Positions 1 to 7,405 of a stretch of DNA of 64,000 nucleotides are shown here, one piece after another. A program made the position numbers and the translations under genes. How positions within the stretch are numbered: position 1 is the stretch's first letter; each line of letters starts with the position of its first letter. The stretch is taken from NCBI GenBank assembly GCA_001897855.1, contig MKUO01000007.1, positions 1-64,000 of the forward strand, given 5' to 3'. Origin of the DNA: Bacteroidetes bacterium 43-93. Lineage in GTDB: Bacteria > Bacteroidota > Bacteroidia > Chitinophagales > Chitinophagaceae. A model generated the notes under the pieces. That model was not told the origin of the DNA and made no database searches. It worked only from the letters and a program-made list of their open reading frames with translations.

Positions 1-21
1 CAGAAACTGGTGATTAACTAG
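1..21 (+). CDS. C-terminal tail of a T9SS-sorted protein (partial, 5' end outside window)
   Basis: The first seven codons read Q-K-L-V-I-N-stop. This matches the extreme C-terminus of the two large T9SS proteins of this window, which end TQKLVID and MQKLVIE. It is therefore very probably the last six residues of a further type A T9SS cargo protein, possibly a third GEVED paralogue lying directly upstream. A terminator hairpin follows 27 bases after the stop. Only six residues are visible, so the rest of the protein is unknown. Confidence 0.6.
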   Translation, partial: QKLVIN

Positions 22-47
22 TAGTTTAAAATATATTGAAATGCTTG

Positions 48-74
48 AAAGGCCCTGCTGATGCGGGGCCTTTT
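48..74 (+). terminator. Rho-independent terminator after the partial gene
   Basis: Arms AAGGCCC (49-55) and GGGCCTT (66-72) pair perfectly around a 10-base loop and run into a T-rich stretch. It ends the upstream T9SS gene. From here to 213 the DNA is AT-rich and presumably holds the promoter of the next gene; no clear TAnnTTTG element was found there. Confidence 0.7.
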
Positions 75-213
75 AAGTTTTTGATTATTAATTCGGTAAA
101 TATGGGTTAAAATATTAAGATTAATTTTTATTAGGATTTTAATCTATGTTACATCTTATAAATGTTAAATTAGAAGAAGAATTATTTGTTGTTCTTTATT
201 AAACTCCCTTCTT

Positions 214-2811
214 ATGCACTATTTCAACCCTTGTTCTAAGAATATTTTCGGATTTCTATGTAGCATACTGTTGTTATTTTTTGCCGAAACAGCACATGCA
301 GTACCTACCACGGCTGCAGCTTATCCTTTCTACTCTACTGTTGGTACGTGGAATTACCTGGTGGGAGGTAATAATTTGCCTAAAGTGGCGCAGGATGATG
401 ATCAGGAGGTAGGGATAAATATTGGTTTCCCTTTTCCTTTTTGCACCGGAGTGTATACGCAATGCAAAATAAGTTCCAACGGTTATATAACCTTGGGTAA
501 CGGTGGGCTTTCGTATAGTTATCAATATAACGGTAAAGGAACTGGTATCGAACCAGCGTTAATGCCTCTTTGGGATGACCTTGTTGGCAGTAGTGGTTCC
601 GCAAGTTACATTACCCAGGGTACTGCACCCAACCGAACTTTTACGGTTGAGTGGAGAGACTTTATCTATTCCTGGTCTAGTTTAGGTAATAATTCCAAAG
701 CTATTTCCTTCCAGGTGATATTGTATGAAGCCGGTGTTATAGAATTTAAATATCATCCTGAAAACGGAAATGTTGTGAATGCAAGTGCTACTATAGGAAT
801 AGCCAGGAATACAAACGATTATCAAACACTGCCTAATACAAGTATCTCGCCCACTCCTTCATCCAGCGCATATACAACCACTATTTCTACCCGCCCGGTA
901 GATGGGCAGAGTTATATATGGGGTGTAATACCATGTACCGGTGTGCCCAACTTTGCTATAAGCGGAAACCATTTATCTTGTCCTAACCGCAATTTCACCT
1001 TGGCCATAGCGGGCACTGTTGTTTATACAGGGATCACTTATCAATGGCAGAAATCATCTAATGGGAATGTATGGAATAATATCCCGGGTGCAACTACAAG
1101 CGCAATAACGGACGCCATTACCGCTAAAACTTATTATCGTTGTATCCTGGAGTGCACCAACTCGGGGCAAACATATACAACCCCGGCATGGGATATGGAT
1201 ATTGCACCGTTTCAGTATTGCTATTGTGAAGGCGGGGCAGCCGTTACGTCCGGCCTTGATATAGGCAATGTGAAAATAACTGCGGAGCCCGGGGAGCAGC
1301 GTATAGCGCTGGATAATGGCCTGGCCACACCGGCAATAGGTAATAATACTGCCTCCAACAGTTATAGTAGTTTCCAGTTTTCTGTAGCGCCTGTTGTTAT
1401 GTATCGTGATAGTAGTTTTAAGATGGATGTGTCGGAAATAACAAGCGATGGCACGATGCCACCCAAAGGGAATGTGGCAGCCTATATAGACTATAACCAA
1501 AATGGTGTATTTGAGAGCAGCGAAAAAGTGATGAAGAAATCGATCACTAGCACTTCTTTAGAACAATATAAAGAATCCTCCACCTTCACCGTTCCTAATA
1601 CGGCAAAGATCGGCATGACGGGTATGCGTGTTATCATCAGTACCGGCAATCCTGATTCCTGCGGCTTCGGATCGGCGGAAGGTGAGATTGAAGACTACAT
1701 TGTAGATATACGTTATGAGCCGTGTAACAATGCAGATAATCCCGGTAATATTGACGCGAGTACCCTTGCGCTTTGCCCCGGCTACGATTACCTGCTGACA
1801 GATACTACGTATGAGCGTAAGAAATCGGACCTGGCACGTACCTGGGAGGTATCAGCCGATAGTATAGTATGGTTTCATGCAAATAATAAAACGAATATAG
1901 ATACGTTGCTGCGTACCTTCGGGCGCCAGCCATTCTATTACCGTATTAAGCAGATATGCCCCCCTGCCAACAATGGCAATGGAGATACTGTAACATCAGT
2001 GCCGGTACATATCGTACCTAAGGCGGGGTACAAATGTTATTGTTACAGCCAGTCTTTAGGTGGAGATAAAGACACAACAGACCTGGGCGGCTTTACATTG
2101 GGCGACTATGTGATGAATACCGGCAGCCCGCATCTTTTGAATCCGTTGGCGCACCAAAGGCGTAGTGATTTTACCGATGATAATCCTATTATATTGTACA
2201 CAGACAGCCTGTACCACATGGCAGCCTACCAGACAGAACCGGTGGGCGTACATGCAGATGCGAAGATCACCATCTTCATGGACTTCAATAATAACAAGGA
2301 ATACGATGTACCTTATGAAAGAGTATTTACGAACTATACCAGCATATCGAACTTTACGGTAGCAGATACCTTTACGGTACCTGAAACGGTTATCAGGGAT
2401 GTACCTACCGGTATGCGTGTGATCATTAACAACAACCTGGCGCCGAACGACCCGTCTGACCTTGGCTGCGGAGCCTATGTATCGGGCGAGACCCTGGATT
2501 ACATTGTGATGTTCAAAGAGAAGATACCTGCCGGTATAACCAATACAGGCAGTGCCATCAGCAACTTCGGCTTGTTCCCTAACCCTACGAACGGGCAGGT
2601 AACGGTACAGTTCCGCAGTGCATCAGAGCTGAAGAACCTGGATATTACGGTTACGAACATCACCGGCCAGCAGGTATATCACCAAAGCTACAGCCATAAT
2701 GGAGGTACCTTCAGCCAAAGGCTGGACCTGAGTGGTGCTGCCAAAGGAGTATACTTTGTAGAGCTGAAAGCAGACGGTGAAAGAGTAACACAGAAATTAG
2801 TAATCGATTAA
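214..2811 (+). CDS. GEVED-domain surface protein with T9SS type A sorting domain
   Basis: 865-residue secreted protein. Residues 1-29 look like a Sec signal peptide with cleavage after Ala-His-Ala. The N-terminal 220 residues are a beta-rich module of unclear family. An Ig-like module follows at about 240-335, then two GEVED-type modules whose signature segments read GEIEDYIVDI (near 490) and GETLDYIVMF (near 758). The last 78 residues are a T9SS type A sorting domain starting FPNPTNGQVTVQF and ending QKLVID, so the protein should cross the outer membrane by the type IX system and be displayed or released. From residue 240 on it is collinear with the protein at 31105-33594, while the N-termini differ. 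Binding target unknown; an adhesin or matrix role is only inference. Confidence 0.88.
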   Translation: MHYFNPCSKNIFGFLCSILLLFFAETAHAVPTTAAAYPFYSTVGTWNYLVGGNNLPKVAQDDDQEVGINIGFPFPFCTGVYTQCKISSNGYITLGNGGLSYSYQYNGKGTGIEPALMPLWDDLVGSSGSASYITQGTAPNRTFTVEWRDFIYSWSSLGNNSKAISFQVILYEAGVIEFKYHPENGNVVNASATIGIARNTNDYQTLPNTSISPTPSSSAYTTTISTRPVDGQSYIWGVIPCTGVPNFAISGNHLSCPNRNFTLAIAGTVVYTGITYQWQKSSNGNVWNNIPGATTSAITDAITAKTYYRCILECTNSGQTYTTPAWDMDIAPFQYCYCEGGAAVTSGLDIGNVKITAEPGEQRIALDNGLATPAIGNNTASNSYSSFQFSVAPVVMYRDSSFKMDVSEITSDGTMPPKGNVAAYIDYNQNGVFESSEKVMKKSITSTSLEQYKESSTFTVPNTAKIGMTGMRVIISTGNPDSCGFGSAEGEIEDYIVDIRYEPCNNADNPGNIDASTLALCPGYDYLLTDTTYERKKSDLARTWEVSADSIVWFHANNKTNIDTLLRTFGRQPFYYRIKQICPPANNGNGDTVTSVPVHIVPKAGYKCYCYSQSLGGDKDTTDLGGFTLGDYVMNTGSPHLLNPLAHQRRSDFTDDNPIILYTDSLYHMAAYQTEPVGVHADAKITIFMDFNNNKEYDVPYERVFTNYTSISNFTVADTFTVPETVIRDVPTGMRVIINNNLAPNDPSDLGCGAYVSGETLDYIVMFKEKIPAGITNTGSAISNFGLFPNPTNGQVTVQFRSASELKNLDITVTNITGQQVYHQSYSHNGGTFSQRLDLSGAAKGVYFVELKADGERVTQKLVID

Positions 2812-2833
2812 ATGCAGAATGCCAGATAACAAT

Positions 2834-2863
2834 AAACCCTTGCTAATAGCAAGGGTTTGTTGT
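2834..2863. terminator. Strong bidirectional terminator between convergent genes
   Basis: An 11-bp perfect stem, AAACCCTTGCT (2834-2844) with AGCAAGGGTTT (2848-2858), closes on a 3-base loop. It lies between the plus-strand GEVED gene and the minus-strand murI, with a T-rich 3' side and A-rich 5' side, so it can serve both. Confidence 0.85.
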
Positions 2864-2873
2864 ATAAAAGAAC

Positions 2874-3695
2874 TTATTGCAAATGTAAATGTGTTGCTTC
2901 TACAGGCCTGCCAAAGAAAAGCGTTGCATGTTCGCCGAAATCTGAGGCGTCATCAGTAGTATAGAAACTTAATTTTCCGCCTTTGCTAATGCGTTGTTCT
3001 ATTTCGGGGTGGCGGTACAAATAATCCTTCAGGCTATCTGCTACTATATCTCCCTGGGCTATGACGTTAATGCTCGCAGGCAGATATTTTTTGATCTTTT
3101 CCATCAGTATAGGATAGTGGGTGCAAGCCAGCAGTATAGTATCAATATCCTTATCGGCAGCCAGCAATTGATCCAGGTATTTCTTTACAAAAAAGTCTGT
3201 ACCCTCACTATTGTACTCGCCATACTCCACAATAGGCACCCATAAAGGACATGACAGTTGTTCTACCTTAATATCGGGGAAAAACTTGTTTATCTCTATA
3301 AGATAAGACTGTGAGTTTACTGTGCCCCTTGTGCCTAATACGCCCACATGCCTTGTTTTTGAATAATTGCCTATTACCTCTGCAGTAGGGCGTATTACAC
3401 CGAGAACACGTTTTTCAGGGGCAATTTTGGGCAGATCCTGTTGCTGTATGGTACGTAATGCTTTAGCGCTGGCTGTATTGCAGGCAATGATCACCAGCTC
3501 GCATCCCTGTTCAAAAAACCATTCTACACATTGCAGCGTGTATTCATGCACCGTTTCGAAAGACCGGTTGCCATAAGGTGCACGGGCATTATCTCCAAGG
3601 TATATATAATCGTATTGGGGAAGGGCTGCAACAATAGACTTAAATACCGTGAGCCCGCCATAGCCGGAATCAAAAACACCAATTGGAGAAAGCAT
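2874..3695 (-). CDS. murI: Glutamate racemase
   Basis: 273 residues, the normal length. MurI interconverts L- and D-glutamate in the cytoplasm and supplies D-Glu for peptidoglycan. The N-terminus IGVFDSGYGGLTVF is the family signature, and both catalytic cysteines are visible in their usual settings: Cys72 in IACNTAS and Cys191 in LACTHYP. Transcription probably starts from a TACGTTTG element at 3763-3770, giving a leader of about 60 bases that contains a GC-rich hairpin. Divergent from korB and convergent with the GEVED gene, so it is a single-gene unit. Confidence 0.96.
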   Translation of the reverse strand: MLSPIGVFDSGYGGLTVFKSIVAALPQYDYIYLGDNARAPYGNRSFETVHEYTLQCVEWFFEQGCELVIIACNTASAKALRTIQQQDLPKIAPEKRVLGVIRPTAEVIGNYSKTRHVGVLGTRGTVNSQSYLIEINKFFPDIKVEQLSCPLWVPIVEYGEYNSEGTDFFVKKYLDQLLAADKDIDTILLACTHYPILMEKIKKYLPASINVIAQGDIVADSLKDYLYRHPEIEQRISKGGKLSFYTTDDASDFGEHATLFFGRPVEATHLHLQ

Positions 3696-3715
3696 GTGTA
3701 AAAATATAGAAAAGA

Positions 3716-3731
3716 GCCGGTAAAGACCGGC
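3716..3731 (-). promoter_or_regulatory. Hairpin followed by U-rich run in the murI leader
   Basis: On the minus strand GCCGGT (3731-3726) and ACCGGC (3721-3716) pair across the loop CTTT and are followed by TCTTTTCT. The element lies between the predicted murI promoter and its start codon, with no other minus-strand gene upstream that it could terminate. This is the geometry of a small attenuator, but no alternative anti-terminator pairing was worked out. Confidence 0.35.
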
Positions 3732-3762
3732 CCGCAGCTTTTATCTACCGTTAATGTCGATA

Positions 3763-3770
3763 CAAACGTA
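3763..3770 (-). promoter_or_regulatory. -7 promoter element of murI (TACGTTTG)
   Basis: Exact match to the Bacteroidota -7 consensus TAnnTTTG on the minus strand, 67 bases before the murI ATG. No convincing -33 TTG at the usual spacing. Confidence 0.55.
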
Positions 3771-3834
3771 TTAAGGATATCATAAAAGCGTGTCATAACG
3801 GTGTTTTAGTTTTCATATACTGCTGTTTATACAG

Positions 3835-3842
3835 TAATTTTG
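3835..3842 (+). promoter_or_regulatory. -7 promoter element of korB (TAATTTTG)
   Basis: Exact TAnnTTTG match followed by C, 15 bases before the ATG at 3858. The TTG at 3840-3842 lies inside this element, so it is not a credible start codon. Confidence 0.6.
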
Positions 3843-3857
3843 CATCATATTTTACTT

Positions 3858-4895
3858 ATGAGTGACGTTGTGATTCCTACCGCTCCAGCACTGACAGCTA
3901 AGGACTTTGCTACTGACCAGGAAGTGCGCTGGTGCCCCGGTTGCGGAGACTATTCGATATTAAAACAAGTTCAGACCATATTGCCCCAGACAGGCATCCC
4001 GCGGGAAAATATTGTGATCATATCCGGCATCGGTTGTAGTTCGCGTTTCCCGTATTATATGAACACATTTGGTATGCACTCCATACATGGGCGCGCAACC
4101 GCTGTGGCATCGGGCCTCAAGGCTTCGCGGCCTGAATTGAGCGTGTGGATAGTAACCGGTGACGGCGATGGGCTGAGTATTGGGGGTAACCATACCATAC
4201 ACCTGCTGAGGCGCAATTTTGATGTGAATGTCCTGCTGTTTAATAACCAGATATACGGACTTACCAAAGGACAATATTCGCCTACATCAGAAGAGCATAA
4301 AGTAACGAAGTCCACACCTTTTGGAAGTATAGATCATCCGTTCAATCCCCTGGCATTAGCATTGGGTGCGGATGCGAGCTTTATTGCCCGCAGCATGGAC
4401 CGCGATCCTAAGCACATGCAGCAAATGCTGCTGCGCTCTCACGGGCACCATGGTTCTTCTTTCCTGGAGATATACCAGAATTGCAACATCTTTAACGATG
4501 GGGCATTCGAAATATTCACAGAAAAAGGCTCTAAAATGGAAGAATGCCTGTTCCTGGAAAACGGGCAACCATTATTGTTTGGTGCCAATAAAGACAAAGG
4601 CATCAGGCTGGATGGATATAAACCACAGGTGGTGAACCTGTCAGATGGTTATAGCGCAGCAGATCTTTGGATCCATGATGAATCTGACTTCTACAAAGCA
4701 CAGATACTTACCCGTTTGTTTGACGAGCCTTCGAAGGCAGATCATTTCCCACGTCCGTTTGGTGTTTTTTACAAGGCAGACAGGCCTACATACGAAGATG
4801 GAATGAAACTGCAGATTGAAGACACTATTGCAAGAAAAGGTAAGGGAGACCTGGATAAATTGCTACAGGGTATGGAAACCTGGGTGATAGAATAA
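3858..4895 (+). CDS. korB: 2-oxoacid:ferredoxin oxidoreductase, beta subunit
   Basis: 345 residues from the ATG at 3858; a longer reading from TTG 3840 would overlap the promoter. The beta subunit binds thiamine diphosphate and a [4Fe-4S] cluster and works with an alpha/gamma subunit to convert 2-oxoacids (here probably 2-oxoglutarate) plus CoA to acyl-CoA, CO2 and reduced ferredoxin. Visible motifs are WCPGCGD (Cys26, Cys29), GIGCSSR, the TPP/Mg motif GDGDGLSIGGNH from residue 101 and NNQIYGLTKGQYSPTS. The alpha subunit gene is not adjacent: murI is divergent upstream and a flippase follows. Confidence 0.9.
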   Translation: MSDVVIPTAPALTAKDFATDQEVRWCPGCGDYSILKQVQTILPQTGIPRENIVIISGIGCSSRFPYYMNTFGMHSIHGRATAVASGLKASRPELSVWIVTGDGDGLSIGGNHTIHLLRRNFDVNVLLFNNQIYGLTKGQYSPTSEEHKVTKSTPFGSIDHPFNPLALALGADASFIARSMDRDPKHMQQMLLRSHGHHGSSFLEIYQNCNIFNDGAFEIFTEKGSKMEECLFLENGQPLLFGANKDKGIRLDGYKPQVVNLSDGYSAADLWIHDESDFYKAQILTRLFDEPSKADHFPRPFGVFYKADRPTYEDGMKLQIEDTIARKGKGDLDKLLQGMETWVIE

Positions 4896-4913
4896 TAGTT
4901 GCCGCGAGGCGTT

Positions 4914-4921
4914 TATATTTG
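4914..4921 (+). promoter_or_regulatory. -7 promoter element of the flippase gene (TATATTTG)
   Basis: Exact TAnnTTTG match, 20 bases ahead of the TTG start at 4942. It supports transcription of the flippase separately from korB and supports the TTG start. Confidence 0.5.
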
Positions 4922-4941
4922 CTCAACCAATTTCCTGAATA

Positions 4942-6444
4942 TTGGCTTCACTAAAAAAACTTGCGGGGCAAACGATGTGGTATGGATTGAGTTCCATATT
5001 CGCGAGCTTCCTGAATTACCTGCTTACACCATACCTGACGCACTATATGAGTGCATCGGTGTATGGAGAGATGAGCCTGATGTATGCTGCCATACCGTTT
5101 ATGAATGTCATATTCACCTACGGAATGGAAACAACATTCTTCCGCTTCAGCAATAAAGATCATAATGGTAAGCATGTGTACAATATTGCCAGCCTGTCGC
5201 TGGTAGGTACTACACTGCTGTTTACAATAATATTAATGTTATGGCGTGGCCCTGTGGCTACACTACTGCGGGTAGAAGAACACCCCCAGTTTGTAGTTTG
5301 GGCGGCGAGCATCATAGCATTAGATACACTTACCACATTGCCGTTTGCCAAACTGCGTAATGACGGCAGGCCCAGGAAATATGCATTTATCAGGGTTGCG
5401 GGTATTTTGCTGAATATCGCGCTGGTAGTATTCTTTTATACCATATTGCCCGGCTACGCGAAAGCACACCCCGGCAGCTGGATGGCATCTATATATGACC
5501 CGAACCTTGGTGCGGGCTATTATATCATCGCTAACCTTGCCATGTCGGCATTTAGTTTCCTGCTCTTGCTGCCCGAATTTGCGGCTATACGTTTTGAATG
5601 GGATGCGAAGCTCTGGAAACAAATGATTGTTTACTCAGCGCCATTGCTCATAGTTGGTTTTGGTGGTGTTATCAATGAAACGTTCGACAGGATCATGCTG
5701 GGCTGGTGGTCGCCGGCAGGTACCGAACTGCAGAAGAAGGCAGAAGTAGGCATCTACAGCGCGTGTTATAAATTATCCATTCTTATTACGCTCTTTGTCC
5801 GGGCATTTCGTATGGGCGCAGAGCCATTCTTCTTTCAGCAGGCGAGGGGCGAGGACGCGCCCAAGACCTATGCGAGAGTAATGAATTACTTTGTGATGAT
5901 CCTCTGCATCATGTTCCTGGTAGTAATGTTATACCTCGATGTATGGAAACAGTTCATTCGCAATAAGGAGATGTGGGCAGGGCTTTCTGTAGTGCCGATA
6001 CTGCTGATAGCCAATATGTGCCTTGGAGTGTATTATAACCTGGCAATATGGTATAAGCTATCTCATAAAACCAATGCCGGTGCAACGATCACTATTATAG
6101 GGGCAATATTGACCTTAGTTATCAACTATCTGTTTATACCAAAGTACGGGTACATAGCTTGCGCCTGGGCGACGCTTTCCTGCTATGGAGGTATGATGAT
6201 TATCTCCTACATCTGGGGCCAGAAAGTATACCCTGTGCCTTATAATGTACGTAAGTTAACAAGTATGTTTACGACGATGCTGATGGTGTACGGATTTCAC
6301 TATATGGTTTGCAGATTTATCAGCAATGAAGGCTTGCGCCTGTTATCTGGTACTACATTTATGCTGATGTATCTCGGATTTGTGTTGAGTACACAGAAAC
6401 AGGAATTGAAAACGCTTCCCGTAATAGGTAAGTTCATCCGTTAG
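4942..6444 (+). CDS. Polysaccharide biosynthesis protein / oligosaccharide flippase (MATE-like)
   Basis: 500-residue polytopic inner-membrane protein with about 12-14 hydrophobic segments, of the Wzx/MurJ-like MOP superfamily that flips lipid-linked sugars. The N-terminus SLKKLAGQTMWYGLSS is the typical opening of Bacteroidota members. The start codon is TTG at 4942: a stop lies two codons upstream, the next in-frame ATG (4975) would cut off the conserved KKLAGQT segment, and a -7 element sits 20 bases upstream. Substrate cannot be told. It overlaps the convergent AraC gene by four bases. Confidence 0.88.
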   Translation: MASLKKLAGQTMWYGLSSIFASFLNYLLTPYLTHYMSASVYGEMSLMYAAIPFMNVIFTYGMETTFFRFSNKDHNGKHVYNIASLSLVGTTLLFTIILMLWRGPVATLLRVEEHPQFVVWAASIIALDTLTTLPFAKLRNDGRPRKYAFIRVAGILLNIALVVFFYTILPGYAKAHPGSWMASIYDPNLGAGYYIIANLAMSAFSFLLLLPEFAAIRFEWDAKLWKQMIVYSAPLLIVGFGGVINETFDRIMLGWWSPAGTELQKKAEVGIYSACYKLSILITLFVRAFRMGAEPFFFQQARGEDAPKTYARVMNYFVMILCIMFLVVMLYLDVWKQFIRNKEMWAGLSVVPILLIANMCLGVYYNLAIWYKLSHKTNAGATITIIGAILTLVINYLFIPKYGYIACAWATLSCYGGMMIISYIWGQKVYPVPYNVRKLTSMFTTMLMVYGFHYMVCRFISNEGLRLLSGTTFMLMYLGFVLSTQKQELKTLPVIGKFIR

Positions 6445-7301
6445 GAAAGAAGCTCACATGGCTTCATACCGGTAGCTTTTTTGAAGGCGGTACTAAAATG
6501 AGAGATACTGCTGAAGCCGAGGGTATTAGCCACATCTGAAACAGAGTAGCGATGGTTCTGTAATAATTCCTTTGCCTTATTGATCCTCAATTCCTGCGTG
6601 TATTCGTACAGAGTCTTGCCCGTCATAGCCTTAAAGCCCTTTTTCAGATAGCATTCGTTCATAGCTACCTTGCGCGATAGTTCTTTAATGGTAAGCGGCC
6701 TATCAAAGTTTTGCTCTATAATGCGCTGCGCTTCTGTAATCTTCTCACGTTCTGTATCGTATGCAAGAAAACGGCAAGCCGGCACCGGGCATACGGTAAA
6801 CGGCAATGCAATACAATCCAGTGCACGGCGGAGTAAATGCAGCAGGGTCTCTGTTTGCTTTAGAGATTCTGTAAAAGCTTCATTGGCCTTGATGCCTTTT
6901 AATTGCTGCAATAGCTCTGTAGACTGGCTGCATATTGCAAACTGTTCTTCCGTAACCTTGTCAAAATGAAAAGGAGCCTGCTTCGATATCGTAGCTAATG
7001 GATATTGCTCGAAGAAGCCCGGTTTAAATTCAGCCCAGAATATTTCCGCCTTTCCCGCCTCGATATATTGGAGGTACAGTAATTGTACACAATATTGCCC
7101 ATCGGCTACGGGGAAAAGGTTCAGACGTGCATGTTCTTCGGGCCAGCTATCCTCACTAAAGTTCACATCAATGCATTCTGCGTGTATATGGGTATTTACA
7201 GATACAGGCTGCCTGCTTAATATATGCGCCTGCTGGCCCAGTATGCGTTCCAGCGGTGCATAATCATTAATACTCAACAGATCTGCAGTAATATCAAACA
7301 C
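6441..7301 (-). CDS. AraC-family transcriptional regulator
   Basis: 286 residues. The C-terminal 100 residues (about 187-286) form the double helix-turn-helix DNA-binding domain, with LTIKELSRKVAMNECYLKKG and a second helix pair ending GFSSISHFSTAFKKATGMKP. The N-terminal 180 residues are an unclassified sensing domain. The start is GTG at 7301-7299; no in-frame ATG lies before the end of the N-terminal domain. A TACCTTTG promoter element ends only five bases before the GTG, so the mRNA is probably leaderless or nearly so. Divergent from the DUF4394 gene, which is one possible target. Confidence 0.9.
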   Translation of the reverse strand: MFDITADLLSINDYAPLERILGQQAHILSRQPVSVNTHIHAECIDVNFSEDSWPEEHARLNLFPVADGQYCVQLLYLQYIEAGKAEIFWAEFKPGFFEQYPLATISKQAPFHFDKVTEEQFAICSQSTELLQQLKGIKANEAFTESLKQTETLLHLLRRALDCIALPFTVCPVPACRFLAYDTEREKITEAQRIIEQNFDRPLTIKELSRKVAMNECYLKKGFKAMTGKTLYEYTQELRINKAKELLQNHRYSVSDVANTLGFSSISHFSTAFKKATGMKPCELLS

Positions 7302-7306
7302 GGCAT

Positions 7307-7314
7307 CAAAGGTA
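7307..7314 (-). promoter_or_regulatory. -7 promoter element of the AraC gene (TACCTTTG), nearly leaderless
   Basis: Exact TAnnTTTG match on the minus strand with only five bases between it and the GTG start. With a usual start point 4-7 bases after the motif, transcription begins at or within a base or two of the start codon. Confidence 0.55.
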
Positions 7315-7364
7315 ACCCTTTTTATATCGACAACGTTGATGGCACTATTTTATAAACCTATCCC

Positions 7365-7388
7365 TCCGACGAAAAAGAAATTGTCGGA
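7365..7388. promoter_or_regulatory. Inverted repeat between divergent AraC and DUF4394 genes
   Basis: Arms TCCGAC (7365-7370) and GTCGGA (7383-7388) are separated by 12 bases and lie 17 bases before the DUF4394 ATG. An operator or a 5'-UTR hairpin are both possible. Confidence 0.3.
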
Positions 7389-7405
7389 CTAATAAAAAAC
7401 ATGTT

